A stretch of 64,000 bases of DNA, taken from contig NZ_LS999839.1 in NCBI RefSeq assembly GCF_900564155.1, positions 248,001 to 312,000 of the forward strand. The letters are read 5' to 3'. This stretch comes from Pedobacter schmidteae. Lineage in GTDB: Bacteria > Bacteroidota > Bacteroidia > Sphingobacteriales > Sphingobacteriaceae. This document shows, piece by piece, positions 55,763 to 64,000 of the stretch (the stretch's first letter is position 1; each line of letters opens with the position of its first letter). The notes under the pieces were generated by a model. The model was given only the letters and a program-made list of their open reading frames with translations. It was not told the DNA's origin and made no database searches. The position numbers and the translations under genes are program-made.

Positions 55763-56577
55763 TATAAGGTTGAAATTAACTGGCTTAATATTTTGGTCAT
55801 ATTTGGCTCGGCAGCCTTAGCGGTTTCCAGTATTTCTTCCAGACTCACCGGCGCCAATACTTCTGTAAAACCTTCATCTGTCAATACAGAAATAGCAAAT
55901 ACCGGCACACTCATGTGATTGGCTACAATAACTTCAGGAACGGTACTCATGCCAACAGCATCACCACCAATTATCCTAAGGTATTTGTATTCGGCCCTGG
56001 TTTCGAGATTGGGGCCAGTTACAGAAACATATACGCCCTGATGACAATTGATGCTTTCTTTTTTGGCTATTTCCATTGCCTTGTCAATCAGCTTGCTGCT
56101 GTAAGGCTGACTCATATCAGGGAAACGAGGTCCCATATCCGCATCATTATGCCCTCTTAACGGACTTTCGGGCTGCAAATTGATATGATCGTTGATGATC
56201 ATCAGATCGCCTTTTTTAAAATCGGGATTTAGCGATCCGGCAGCGTTCGAAACAAATAAACAATGTATGCCCAATGCTTTCATTGCCCTGATGGGGAAAG
56301 TAATTTGTTGCATGCTATAGCCTTCATAAAAATGCAAGCGCCCCTGCATGGCAATTACCTTTTTTCCTTTTAAGGTTCCGAATATTAACTTTCCGGAATG
56401 AAACTCGAGCGTAGAAATAGGGAAATTGGGGATATTGGAGTACATTAAACTATGTTCAATTTCCATTTCGTTGACCAGGCCACCAAGGCCGGTCCCTAAT
56501 ACAATGCCAATTTCGGGTTCGAAGTTATTGGTTTTACGCTTTATATATTCAACGGTTTCGTGTAGTGCTTGAAACAT
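55762..56577 (-). CDS. punA: Purine-nucleoside phosphorylase
   Basis: The 271-residue enzyme of the trimeric PNP/MTAP family cleaves purine nucleosides with phosphate. Motifs are EIGIVLGTGLGGL (phosphate loop), MQGRLHFYEGY, LFVSNAAGSLNP, and GPNLETRAEYKYLRIIGGDAVGMSTVPEV, here read as VTGPNLETRAEYKYLR and GGDAVGMSTVPEV. The start overlaps the 3' end of lpxK by 29 bp and the stop overlaps the porin start by one base, making a compact lpxK-punA-porin operon. Salvage enzyme, cytosolic. Confidence 0.94.
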   Translation of the reverse strand: MFQALHETVEYIKRKTNNFEPEIGIVLGTGLGGLVNEMEIEHSLMYSNIPNFPISTLEFHSGKLIFGTLKGKKVIAMQGRLHFYEGYSMQQITFPIRAMKALGIHCLFVSNAAGSLNPDFKKGDLMIINDHINLQPESPLRGHNDADMGPRFPDMSQPYSSKLIDKAMEIAKKESINCHQGVYVSVTGPNLETRAEYKYLRIIGGDAVGMSTVPEVIVANHMSVPVFAISVLTDEGFTEVLAPVSLEEILETAKAAEPNMTKILSQLISTL

Positions 56578-57610
56578 AGTCTAAAATCTTTTGATCAAAT
56601 GTAGCTTTATCTTCTTTCTGTAATTCTATTTTAATAGGCAAATAAAACACGGGTAAATTTAACAGTAATTCTTTGAAAGTAATACCTAATAAACGCTGCG
56701 CATCCTTTTCTGTTGTTACAATAATTTTTTCTGTGCCAATATACTGCTGAAAAGCCCTTGTCAGCTTTTCGATATCCGACTTGGTAAACTGATAATGATC
56801 GGGATAATTATGATGATAAATATTTTCAGAACAACTTTTCAGATGGGTTACCAAAGGCAGAGGATTGGCTATACCGGTAAGTAAAAAAACTGCAGTGTTG
56901 GCAGTAATTAGTTGGCAATGTTGTGAAACCTCCGGAAACAGGGGTTTTAAATCGCCATAGGTGATGAAAGAAAAAGAGAGGTCTTTATGCCAACTGGGGT
57001 TAAACTTTTTATAGCATTGCAACCTTTTTTGTCCTTTTAAATCTACCGGTGCTTTGGTAACCAGCAATGCGCCGGCTCTTTTGTATCCGGTAAATGGTTC
57101 TCTTAAGTTTCCGGCCGGAAGCAGAAACTGGGGGTTTAATAATTTTTGATACTCAAAGAGCAAGATACTGAAACCCGGCCGCACCCTCCGGTGTTGATAA
57201 GCATCGTCTAGCAGAATCAGATCGTGGGTATCCTTTAGTAGATTAATTCCCTTTACCCGATCTTCGCAGACTGCCACCGTAACTTGCGGAAATTTACGAT
57301 AAAACTGCATCGGTTCATCACCAATAGTCTGTGCGCTAGCCTTTTCATCGGCCAGAATAAAACCTTTGGTTTGCCGGCCATAACCGCGACTTAGAATGGC
57401 AATTTTATACCCATCCAGTAAATGTACCAGGTATTCGGTTACCGGACTTTTGCCCGAACCACCTACCACCACGTTGCCCACACAGATAACGGGGAGGTCA
57501 AAACCGGTTGATTTGAGCAGCCCCAGGTCATACAGTTTATTTCTGAATATCACCACCAATCCATACAGAATGGAAAAAGGGAACAAAAGTAATCTCAGGT
57601 ATTTAATCAT
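56549..57610 (-). CDS. lpxK: Tetraacyldisaccharide 4'-kinase
   Basis: Phosphorylates the 4' position of the lipid A precursor disaccharide at the inner membrane. The 353-residue protein has an N-terminal membrane helix (about 5-23), the P-loop NVVVGGSGKSPVTEY (about 47-60), LLDDAYQHR, and the late VTTEKDAQRL segment. First gene of the operon with punA and the porin, overlapping punA by 29 bp. Confidence 0.95.
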   Translation of the reverse strand: MIKYLRLLLFPFSILYGLVVIFRNKLYDLGLLKSTGFDLPVICVGNVVVGGSGKSPVTEYLVHLLDGYKIAILSRGYGRQTKGFILADEKASAQTIGDEPMQFYRKFPQVTVAVCEDRVKGINLLKDTHDLILLDDAYQHRRVRPGFSILLFEYQKLLNPQFLLPAGNLREPFTGYKRAGALLVTKAPVDLKGQKRLQCYKKFNPSWHKDLSFSFITYGDLKPLFPEVSQHCQLITANTAVFLLTGIANPLPLVTHLKSCSENIYHHNYPDHYQFTKSDIEKLTRAFQQYIGTEKIIVTTEKDAQRLLGITFKELLLNLPVFYLPIKIELQKEDKATFDQKILDYVSSTTRNR

Positions 57611-57620
57611 GCTCAGGATC

Positions 57621-57653
57621 CAAAAATAAGAATTATTACAGCGATTGTATCAA
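57621..57653 (-). promoter_or_regulatory. Putative Bacteroidota promoter for lpxK
   Basis: On the minus strand TTG (57653-57651), a 22-bp spacer and TATTTTTG (57628-57621) fit the consensus with a slightly long spacer, 10 bp before the lpxK ATG. Confidence 0.35.
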
Positions 57654-57696
57654 CATAATACAGAATGGGCATTACCAGCGTAATAAAAATAAAAGC

Positions 57697-57704
57697 TACC
57701 TTTG
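57697..57704 (+). promoter_or_regulatory. Putative -7 element for pruA
   Basis: TACCTTTG fits TAnnTTTG exactly, 20 bp before the pruA ATG at 57725. No TTG lies at the expected -33 distance. Confidence 0.4.
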
Positions 57705-57724
57705 TAAAAATAACTTATTATAAC

Positions 57725-59353
57725 ATGCTTAAAGGATTTTTTAACGTACCAGTTCCTGTTAATGAGCCCATTCTGGGTTATGCTCCAGGAAGCAAAGAAC
57801 GTGAACTTTTAATGGCAGCTATTGCCGATGCCCGCGCTAAACAAATTGAAATACCAATGCATATTGGCGGCAAGGAAGTACATACCGACAATAAAGGTAA
57901 AGTTACTCCTCCTCACGATCATCAACATCTGCTTGGACAATACAGTAAAGGCGAGAAGACCCATGTATCGCAAGCTATTGATGCTGCTTTGGCAGCTAAA
58001 GCCAATTGGGAAAACCTGGCATGGGAACATCGCGCAGCTATCTTTTTGAAAGCCGCTGATTTAATTGCAGGTCCTTATCGTTATAAATTAAATGCAGCAA
58101 CGATGTTGGGGCAGAGCAAAAATGCCTATCAGGCAGAAATTGACTCGGCCTGTGAACTGATCGACTTTTTACGTTTCAACGTAAGCTATATGTCTGATAT
58201 TTATAAGCAGCAACCTCCAGTTTCGCCAAGAGGATCGTGGAACAGGGTTGAGCAACGTCCACTTGAGGGTTTTGTTTTTGCTTTAACGCCTTTCAACTTT
58301 ACCGCTATTGCAGGCAATCTACCAACGTCTGCTGCCATGATGGGCAATGTTGTAGTATGGAAACCTGCCAACACTCAGATTTTTGCGGCAAATGTATTGA
58401 TGCAGATTTTTAAAGAGGCGGGATTGCCTGATGGTGTAATTAACCTGGTTTATGTATCCGGACCTGATGCCGGTGATGTAATTTTCAGTCACCCTGATTT
58501 TGCGGGAATTCACTTTACAGGTTCGACGGGCGTTTTCCAGAACATATGGAAAACAATTGGCAATAACATTCACAAATTCAAAACCTATCCACGCATTGTT
58601 GGTGAAACCGGCGGTAAGGATTTTATTCTGGTTCATGGATCGGCTGAGGCTGAAGCATCGAGCACGGCAATTATTCGTGGCGCTTTTGAATACCAGGGAC
58701 AGAAATGTTCGGCAGCATCACGTGTTTATGTAGCCAAAAGCATCTGGCCAAAAGTAAAAGAATACATGTTACGTGATATGGCCACCTTTAAAATGGGCGG
58801 TACCGAAGATTTTGGCAATTTCATCAATGCAGTAATAGACGAAAACTCTTTTGATAAATTAACCAAATATATTGACGAAGCCAAAAAAGACAAAGGCGTA
58901 GAAATTATCGCTGGTGGTGGTTACGACAAAACTAAAGGTTACTTTATTGAACCAACAGTACTGGTGGTAGACGATCCTAAATACACCACGATGTGTGAAG
59001 AATTGTTTGGACCTGTTTTGACCGTTTACGTGTACGAGGATAAAGATTTTGATCAGGTATTGGAAATCATCGATACTACTTCTATCTATGCATTAACGGG
59101 CGCTGTAATTGCTCAGGATCGTTATGCTATTGAGAAAGCATCACATGCATTAAGAAATGCTGCTGGTAACTTCTATATCAATGACAAATGTACCGGAGCG
59201 GTAGTTGGTCAGCAACCATTTGGCGGAGCGAGAGGTTCAGGCACAAATGATAAAGCAGGATCAATGATCAACTTATTGCGCTGGGTTTCTCCTCGTGCAA
59301 TTAAGGAAACTTTTGACATGCCTAAAGATTATAGGTATCCTTTTTTAGGGTAA
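57725..59353 (+). CDS. pruA: L-glutamate gamma-semialdehyde dehydrogenase (1-pyrroline-5-carboxylate dehydrogenase)
   Basis: Oxidises glutamate semialdehyde to glutamate in proline catabolism. ATG 57725 (MLKGFFNVPVPVNEPILGY) is preferred over the ATG at 57665, because a promoter-like TACCTTTG falls between them. The 542-residue ALDH-fold enzyme has the NAD-binding GSTGVFQNIWKTIG, the catalytic Glu region GETGGKDFI, catalytic Cys328 in YQGQKCSAASR, and the family motif FGGARGSGTNDKAG. No proline dehydrogenase gene is adjacent. Ends 70 bp before a bidirectional terminator. Confidence 0.96.
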   Translation: MLKGFFNVPVPVNEPILGYAPGSKERELLMAAIADARAKQIEIPMHIGGKEVHTDNKGKVTPPHDHQHLLGQYSKGEKTHVSQAIDAALAAKANWENLAWEHRAAIFLKAADLIAGPYRYKLNAATMLGQSKNAYQAEIDSACELIDFLRFNVSYMSDIYKQQPPVSPRGSWNRVEQRPLEGFVFALTPFNFTAIAGNLPTSAAMMGNVVVWKPANTQIFAANVLMQIFKEAGLPDGVINLVYVSGPDAGDVIFSHPDFAGIHFTGSTGVFQNIWKTIGNNIHKFKTYPRIVGETGGKDFILVHGSAEAEASSTAIIRGAFEYQGQKCSAASRVYVAKSIWPKVKEYMLRDMATFKMGGTEDFGNFINAVIDENSFDKLTKYIDEAKKDKGVEIIAGGGYDKTKGYFIEPTVLVVDDPKYTTMCEELFGPVLTVYVYEDKDFDQVLEIIDTTSIYALTGAVIAQDRYAIEKASHALRNAAGNFYINDKCTGAVVGQQPFGGARGSGTNDKAGSMINLLRWVSPRAIKETFDMPKDYRYPFLG

Positions 59354-59423
59354 GAAAAATAACTGTCTTCTTTGAGACGGTGTGCAGCATGCAGGCAGAG
59401 ATCATACCTGCTAATTGAAGCAT

Positions 59424-59458
59424 AAAAAAACTCCCGGTGATGTACCGGGAGTTTTTTT
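59424..59458. terminator. Bidirectional terminator between pruA and the carbonic anhydrase operon
   Basis: AAAAAAACTCCCGGT (59424-59438) and ACCGGGAGTTTTTTT (59444-59458) form a 15-bp perfect stem with a 5-base loop and U-tracts on both strands. It ends pruA and, after a 155-bp untranslated stretch, the convergent SulP-carbonic anhydrase unit. Confidence 0.93.
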
Positions 59459-59568
59459 ATGCTCCTTTTAACTAAGCATCCTACTTAACCTGACAAGCCT
59501 ATTCTGACAGTCTTACTAAGCCATCCTGCTTAATTGGAAAATTACCTTCTCAGAGGGGGCATAGCGTC

Positions 59569-59589
59569 TTCGCGCTTTTTCAGCGCGAA
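59569..59589. other. Strong stem-loop downstream of the carbonic anhydrase gene
   Basis: TTCGCGCT (59569-59576) pairs with AGCGCGAA (59582-59589) over a 5-base loop, 24 bp after the carbonic anhydrase stop. Neither strand has a T-run after it, so it is not a clear terminator. Farther along are two imperfect copies of ACTAAGC-ATCCTRCTTAA (near 59469 and 59515); nothing else is seen in the 259-bp gap. Confidence 0.4.
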
Positions 59590-59612
59590 TATGCAGCCAC
59601 CGAAGAGAACGG

Positions 59613-60284
59613 TTATTTTCCTGCTTTCATTTTAAACACCGGCGAAATATCATCTGCACTAGATGCACTTACCTGTAAATCGGTAATCAATCCCGTTTGC
59701 AAGCTATATGCCCATGCATGAACGGCAAGTTCCTGCCCTGCAGCCCATGCATTTTGTACAATTGAAGTACTCATCACGTTTGCAGCACCTTCTATCGCAT
59801 TCAGCTCAACCAAACGGTTAGATCTTTTCACAGGATCCTTAATGGTCTGCATCTCTCTTTCATGCAAACGGATCACATCTTTGATATTTCTTAACCAGTT
59901 GTCAATTAAACCAACCTGGTTATCCCCCAGGGCAGCATTCACACCACCACATCCGTAATGGCCGCACACAATGATGTGTTTTACCTTCAGTACGTTGACA
60001 GAATAATCCAGTACACTCAGCAAATTCATATCCGTGTGCGTAACTACGTTGGCAATGTTACGGTGTACAAAGATATCGCCAGGCATGGTATTGGTAATCT
60101 GATTGGCCGGCACACGGCTATCAGAACAACCAATCCACAAAACCGGAGGGGCCTGGCCTGCAGACAATTTCTCGAAGAATTTCGGATCTTCTTTAAGCGT
60201 ATCCGCTACCCATTCTCTATTTCCCTTTAATAAACTATCGTATGTTATTTGATGACCTTCTTGTTTTTCTAATTTTGCGCACAT
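59613..60284 (-). CDS. Beta-class carbonic anhydrase
   Basis: Interconverts CO2 and bicarbonate. The 223-residue protein has zinc ligands Cys53 (IGCSDSRVP, with the Asp55-Arg57 dyad), His109 and Cys112 (VCGHYGCGGV), and the segment GDIFVHRNIANVV. No signal peptide, so cytosolic. It lies 6 bp downstream of the SulP transporter gene, an arrangement that points to a bicarbonate uptake and hydration unit. Confidence 0.96.
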   Translation of the reverse strand: MCAKLEKQEGHQITYDSLLKGNREWVADTLKEDPKFFEKLSAGQAPPVLWIGCSDSRVPANQITNTMPGDIFVHRNIANVVTHTDMNLLSVLDYSVNVLKVKHIIVCGHYGCGGVNAALGDNQVGLIDNWLRNIKDVIRLHEREMQTIKDPVKRSNRLVELNAIEGAANVMSTSIVQNAWAAGQELAVHAWAYSLQTGLITDLQVSASSADDISPVFKMKAGK

Positions 60285-60290
60285 AATATT

Positions 60291-61895
60291 TTAATTATTA
60301 ATTTCTTCAATTACTTTGTTGTTCAATTTTGGTACAATATATTGCTGTTTCACATTTTCTAATGTTACAATAGTACCCTTTGTATAAGCGTTGTGTTTAT
60401 AGTTAAATATGGTTTCCAAAACATCGGGATCAATATACCGTGAATTGGTTCCATCTATAATCACATTGGTTTCTTTAGGAATTTTATTCAGCATTACCTG
60501 GATGGCAGCTTTATTCAGAAATGATACTTCCTCTGCAAGTTTGATCCGAATGTTCTTTTTATTTCCTTCTTCCTGAATCTTGTAGAAGAATGGATTACGC
60601 ATATTGGTTCGTAAAAGATAGAACACCGAGAACAGCATACCTACGGCAACGCCTTTTAAGAGGTCGGTAAGCAATACAGCTACAATGGTAATCACAAATG
60701 GGACAAACTGATCCCAGCCTTTGTGATACATGTGTTTAAATAATGCCACCCTTGTCAATTTATAACCGGTTACCAATAGTATTGCAGCTAAACATGCCAA
60801 AGGTATCATATTTATCAGACCTGGAATAAAAAGTAAGGATAAAAGTAACCAGCAGCCGTGAAAAATTGCCGACATTTTGGTTCTTCCACCTGCGTTTACG
60901 TTAGCAGAGCTACGTACAATTACAGACGTCATCGGCAATCCACCAATTAATCCGCTCACCATATTTCCAGCTCCCTGAGCCATCAGCTCGCGATTTGTTG
61001 GCGAAACCCTTTTTATAGGATCAATTTTATCGACAGCCTCTATACTTAACAAGGTTTCTAAACTGGCAACTACGGCAATAGTTGCAGCTACAACCCAAAC
61101 CTTACCATCCATTATGGCTGAGAAGTTAGGGGTTGTAAACAAGCCAATAAATTCTGACCAACCATTTACTACGGGTATCTCGACCATTTGCTTTGCACCA
61201 AGCGCATATGGAGTACCCTGAAACGCAATGGCCAATATGATCCCTAATACAACTACCATTAACGGGGCAGGTATTACACTTAATTTTTTAAGCTTAGGCC
61301 AAAAGATAAGGATACCGATAGATAAACTACTGATGACAATGGCGGCCAGGCCAAAATGACTTAGTGCATTGCTAATAGCAGAAAAGGTATTTTCATTGTC
61401 GCCCTGAAAAAAACTTTCGTCGCCAAAAAAATCTGAGTCAACACCCAGGGCATGAGGTAGCTGCTTCAGGATTAATGTTAAACCAATAGCGGCAAGCATG
61501 CCCTCAATTACACTTGACGGAAAATAATTACCTATAGTTCCACCTTTTAATAAACCCAATATAAGTTGCATGGCCCCTGCCAATACCACAGCAAGCAAAA
61601 ACACCTGGTAACTACCAAGTTGAGCTATAGAGCCCAATACAATTGCAGTAAGTCCGGCCGCAGGCCCGCTTACACTTAATTGCGAGCCACTCAAACTGGC
61701 TACAACAATTCCGCCAACAACACCGGTAATAAGACCGGCAAATAACGGCGCACCCGAGGCCAGCGCGATACCTAAACACAGTGGCAGGGCCACCAGAAAT
61801 ACCACAATACTGGAGGGTAAATCACGCTTTAAATTCTTTTTTAATATATACTTCTTCACATCCAGTCTGGAAAAGACTGAGTTTCCACTTTCCAT
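60291..61895 (-). CDS. SulP-family inorganic anion transporter with STAS domain
   Basis: The 534-residue membrane protein has about 12 predicted helices (residues 25-420), including the SulP core QLSVSGPAAGLTAIVLG, and a C-terminal cytosolic STAS-like part (about 440-534, containing NVIIDGTNSRYIDPDVLE). SulP proteins carry sulfate, bicarbonate or other anions. Its position directly before a beta-carbonic anhydrase gene favours bicarbonate (BicA-like), which is inference. Probably translated with the carbonic anhydrase from one message. Confidence 0.93.
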   Translation of the reverse strand: MESGNSVFSRLDVKKYILKKNLKRDLPSSIVVFLVALPLCLGIALASGAPLFAGLITGVVGGIVVASLSGSQLSVSGPAAGLTAIVLGSIAQLGSYQVFLLAVVLAGAMQLILGLLKGGTIGNYFPSSVIEGMLAAIGLTLILKQLPHALGVDSDFFGDESFFQGDNENTFSAISNALSHFGLAAIVISSLSIGILIFWPKLKKLSVIPAPLMVVVLGIILAIAFQGTPYALGAKQMVEIPVVNGWSEFIGLFTTPNFSAIMDGKVWVVAATIAVVASLETLLSIEAVDKIDPIKRVSPTNRELMAQGAGNMVSGLIGGLPMTSVIVRSSANVNAGGRTKMSAIFHGCWLLLSLLFIPGLINMIPLACLAAILLVTGYKLTRVALFKHMYHKGWDQFVPFVITIVAVLLTDLLKGVAVGMLFSVFYLLRTNMRNPFFYKIQEEGNKKNIRIKLAEEVSFLNKAAIQVMLNKIPKETNVIIDGTNSRYIDPDVLETIFNYKHNAYTKGTIVTLENVKQQYIVPKLNNKVIEEINN

Positions 61896-61970
61896 AAAAC
61901 TATGTTTTAATTTTTAACTAATTTTTTAAAAAACCACCTCCCCATCCTTGCAGGAAGGGAGTTTCAAAAA

Positions 61971-62309
61971 TTAACAATAGTTAGGAGGAGGAGTAGGGAC
62001 AGAGGGATGAAATGGGTCGAAATACCGTTTAAAGTGATCTAAAAAACTACTCTTCACACCGAAATGATTAAGGATGGCAGCAAAGCCATAATCATGATGC
62101 ATGTCAATCTTAAAATCAAAGAGCTTTAATTTTGCTTTGCCGGTATCACCGTCTGAACTGTGTTCTGCTTCAATCTGCATAATCACGGAGTTCATGATCT
62201 CTTTATCGATATGATTAAAAAACACAGGCGCACCAGAAATGATCATCTTTGCTGAAAAGATGCCCATAAAGGTGATAATGATCAATAAACGATATTTCCT
62301 GAGGAACAT
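61971..62309 (-). CDS. Small secreted or membrane-anchored protein of unknown function
   Basis: The 112-residue protein begins with a basic, hydrophobic segment (FLRKYRLLIIITFMGIFSAK) that could be a signal peptide or anchor. A charged middle (KAKLKLFDFKIDMHHDYGF) follows and the end is Pro-rich (PSVPTPPPNYC). No family recognised. It lies 75 bp upstream of the SulP gene on the same strand and may be co-transcribed with it. A good promoter-like site lies 34 bp upstream of its ATG. Confidence 0.6.
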   Translation of the reverse strand: MFLRKYRLLIIITFMGIFSAKMIISGAPVFFNHIDKEIMNSVIMQIEAEHSSDGDTGKAKLKLFDFKIDMHHDYGFAAILNHFGVKSSFLDHFKRYFDPFHPSVPTPPPNYC

Positions 62310-62342
62310 TTATTTCTGTGTTTTTGTTTTTAGCAATTTTTT

Positions 62343-62375
62343 CAAAAATAACGCCAAAAAACGCTAACTAGCAAA
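62343..62375 (-). promoter_or_regulatory. Putative Bacteroidota promoter of the small protein-SulP-carbonic anhydrase unit
   Basis: On the minus strand TTTG (62375-62372), a 21-bp spacer and TATTTTTG (62350-62343) match the -33/-7 consensus, 34 bp before the ATG at 62309. Confidence 0.5.
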
Positions 62376-62498
62376 TTGTGATGTAATAAAAATGTAATTT
62401 AGTTGTTATCATACTCCTAATCAAGCTATAAACTTTTAAAATCAACAGGCATAATTATAGATAAAACGAAGCATTAAGCGTAATTTAGCGCCTTAAAA

Positions 62499-62506
62499 TA
62501 CTTTTG
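62499..62506 (+). promoter_or_regulatory. Putative -7 element for the OprO/P-type porin gene
   Basis: TACTTTTG matches TAnnTTTG exactly and ends 7 bp before the ATG at 62514. The leader would be very short. No clear -33 TTG. Confidence 0.35.
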
Positions 62507-62513
62507 CCAATTT

Positions 62514-63752
62514 ATGAAACAATTATTACGAGGTTTATTGCTTTTATGCCCATTTTTTACTTTTGCACAGAGCAATAACTCCCCTTCCAGTTACGCTCCA
62601 CATGAAATTGCCATCACAGGCTATCTCCAAACTCAATATCAACGTGCGCAATCTGAAGGAATATTGTCTTTTTCGGGTGGCGATTTTTCAAAAAACTCAA
62701 AAGACCGTTTCATGATTCGCAGAGGAAGGTTAAAAATTGACAGGTCGGACAAATATTCAAGTATTGTTTTTCAAATTGATGCCACCCAAAATGGAGTTGC
62801 ATTAATGGATGCTTTTATACAATTACATCAGCCCGAGTCAAAATCACTATTATTTACTGCGGGCCTTTTTAATCGCCCCTTTGGGTATTCTATAGTTTAT
62901 TCTTCCGGATATCGTGATTTTCCGGAAAGAGCAAGGGTGTTTCAAACCTTAATGCCCCGTGAAAGAGATTTGGGAGCTATGGTCACTTTCAGACCGGACG
63001 ACAAGAGGTTTCATTTCCTGACTGCCGAACTTGCGGTCGTAAATGGCAGCGGATACTCAGCGAGAGATTACGATTCAAAGAAAGATTTTGTCGGCAATCT
63101 TGGCTTTAAATTCGATAGTCTGGCCAACAAAAAGCTGCATATTGGTTTCGGGGGGTCTTTCTACAAAGGCTCTGTACGCAATGACACAGAAAGTTATTAC
63201 ACTTCATCGGGAGCAGGTTTTGTTAAAAACACCAGTCCGGGCAATGTAGGATGGAATGCAAAACGAGACTATTTTGGAGGAAACCTGCAGCTACAGTACG
63301 ACAATATCTTTGGCTCTACTACATTTAAAGCCGAATATGTTGAAGGTACACAACCTGGGGTAGCCAGTTCGGGAAGTATTAACGGGCCTATTGCCAGTCA
63401 GAGTTTCTCAACTCAGCCGGCTACAGACCTTTACCTCCGCCATTTTTCGGGATATTATCTTTGGTTAACCCAACGTATTGCTAAAAGTCGGTTTACGGCG
63501 CTTTTGGCTTATGATTCTTATGACCCAAATGTTGATGTTAAGGGAAATGAGATTGGCGCCCCGAATAGCAATACCTCTGCCGGCGATATAAGATTCAACA
63601 CTTTGGGTTATGGCATGACCTGCCTGATCAATTCGAGAATGAAACTAACGCTTTATAATGAACATATTGTAAACGACCATACCCAGCTGGCTGGATATAC
63701 GGACGATCTTAAAGACGACGTAATGACCATCAGGTTGCAATATCGCTGGTAA
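62514..63752 (+). CDS. OprO/OprP-type outer-membrane porin
   Basis: The 412-residue protein has a signal peptide (cleavage near FTFAQ) and a beta-barrel with the OprO/P-like opening IAITGYLQTQYQRAQ and RFMIRRGRLKIDRSDKYSS. The turn segment GLFNRPFGYSIVYSSGYRDFPER is characteristic of the family (phosphate- or polyphosphate-selective porins in Pseudomonas, but only porin-like in Bacteroidota). It ends in MTIRLQYRW with a terminal aromatic. Anion selectivity is possible but not shown. Divergent from the SulP unit; an acyl-CoA carboxylase gene follows 37 bp later. Confidence 0.85.
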   Translation: MKQLLRGLLLLCPFFTFAQSNNSPSSYAPHEIAITGYLQTQYQRAQSEGILSFSGGDFSKNSKDRFMIRRGRLKIDRSDKYSSIVFQIDATQNGVALMDAFIQLHQPESKSLLFTAGLFNRPFGYSIVYSSGYRDFPERARVFQTLMPRERDLGAMVTFRPDDKRFHFLTAELAVVNGSGYSARDYDSKKDFVGNLGFKFDSLANKKLHIGFGGSFYKGSVRNDTESYYTSSGAGFVKNTSPGNVGWNAKRDYFGGNLQLQYDNIFGSTTFKAEYVEGTQPGVASSGSINGPIASQSFSTQPATDLYLRHFSGYYLWLTQRIAKSRFTALLAYDSYDPNVDVKGNEIGAPNSNTSAGDIRFNTLGYGMTCLINSRMKLTLYNEHIVNDHTQLAGYTDDLKDDVMTIRLQYRW

Positions 63753-63789
63753 AAAGTATATTTAAGGCATTTGATAAAATCATTTTTTA

Positions 63790-64000
63790 ATGAAGAATAA
63801 AATAGAAATATTACAGGATAAGATTAAACAGGCACAAAACGGGGGCGGTGCCGCCAGAATCGAAAGTCAACACAAAAAAGGTAAACTTACCGCACGGGAA
63901 AGAATCCATTTTTTAATGGATGAAAATTCATTTGAAGAAATTGGCATGATGGTAACACACCGGAGTACTGACTTTGGAATGGAACGCGAAAAATATCTTG
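63790..64000 (+). CDS. Acyl-CoA carboxylase, carboxyltransferase (beta) subunit, N-terminal part (3' partial)
   Basis: ATG at 63790 opens a frame that runs off the window end; 70 residues are visible. They begin MKNKIEILQDKIKQAQNGGG and continue through GKLTARERIHFLMDENSFEEIG, the start of propionyl/methylcrotonyl-CoA carboxylase beta subunits of the carboxyltransferase family. Specific substrate cannot be decided from this fragment. Confidence 0.88.
   Translation, partial: MKNKIEILQDKIKQAQNGGGAARIESQHKKGKLTARERIHFLMDENSFEEIGMMVTHRSTDFGMEREKYL

Noticed and set aside
57665..57724. Upstream ATG of pruA
   Set aside because: The extra residues do not look like pruA and contain a consensus -7 promoter element; ATG 57725 matches the family start.
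59465..59535. Two imperfect direct repeats (ACTAAGC-ATCCTRCTTAA) downstream of the pruA terminator
   Set aside because: They are short and diverged with no structure or neighbour that gives them a role, so only noted with the adjacent stem-loop.
1..64000. Mobile elements, prophage, tRNA or rRNA genes
   Set aside because: No transposase, integrase, phage structural gene, cloverleaf-like sequence or rRNA segment was recognised. The duplicated cassettes have no flanking inverted repeats that I could see.

Overview
The window reads as chromosomal DNA of a Bacteroidota bacterium, most likely Sphingobacteriaceae (Pedobacter-like). The evidence is three SusC/SusD outer-membrane pairs, an ECF sigma/FecR pair, Bacteroidota-only families (DUF4293, DUF5606, a Porin_10-type putative porin, a membrane-anchored MutS-like ATPase) and promoter-like sites of the Bacteroidota type (TAnnTTTG, sometimes with TTG or TTTG about 20 bp upstream). 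No rRNA, tRNA, insertion sequence, phage gene or CRISPR array was seen, and no gene-free gap exceeds 300 bp.

Left third (1-26.8 kb): nutrient uptake and envelope redox. Cassette 1 (1-6.67 kb, cut at its 5' end) is susC-susD-thioredoxin-TlpA-SRPBCC-terminator. Cassette 2 (6.7-16.85 kb) is ECF sigma-FecR-susC-susD-TlpA-thioredoxin-SRPBCC-terminator. The three companion genes and even the terminator hairpin are paralogous between cassettes, but the two redoxin genes are in swapped order. The cassette 2 susC is frameshifted near 11,693. Next comes a LytS-type histidine kinase, a metzincin-like zinc metalloprotease with a third susC-susD pair, and a LytTR response regulator. A 22-bp-period direct repeat just ahead of the protease gene is a candidate LytTR operator.

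Middle (26.8-45.5 kb): mostly housekeeping. ABC exporter and truA; DUF4293 gene; DEAD-box helicase with an RGG tail; small secreted basic protein; gpsA; TolC and RND-type adaptor; polysaccharide deacetylase; aconitase; DUF2007/zinc-ribbon protein; GH1 glycosidase; secreted alpha/beta hydrolase; membrane MutS-like ATPase; rlmH; a 42-residue membrane protein; and a gap carrying an 11-bp tandem repeat.

Right (45.5-64 kb): DUF5606 protein and cyclophilin; a xylose operon (xylB-xylA-SSS symporter) with a LacI regulator and two LacI-type palindromes upstream of xylB; a conserved secreted protein often labelled asparagine synthetase B; a tightly packed lpxK-purine nucleoside phosphorylase-porin operon; pruA; an operon of a small unknown protein, SulP transporter and beta-carbonic anhydrase; an OprO/P-type porin; and the 5' end of an acyl-CoA carboxylase carboxyltransferase gene.

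The most interesting material is the duplicated SusCD-redoxin-SRPBCC cassette and the LytS/LytTR pair that brackets the protease-SusCD operon. All functional statements rest on reading the sequence and family knowledge; no searches were run.
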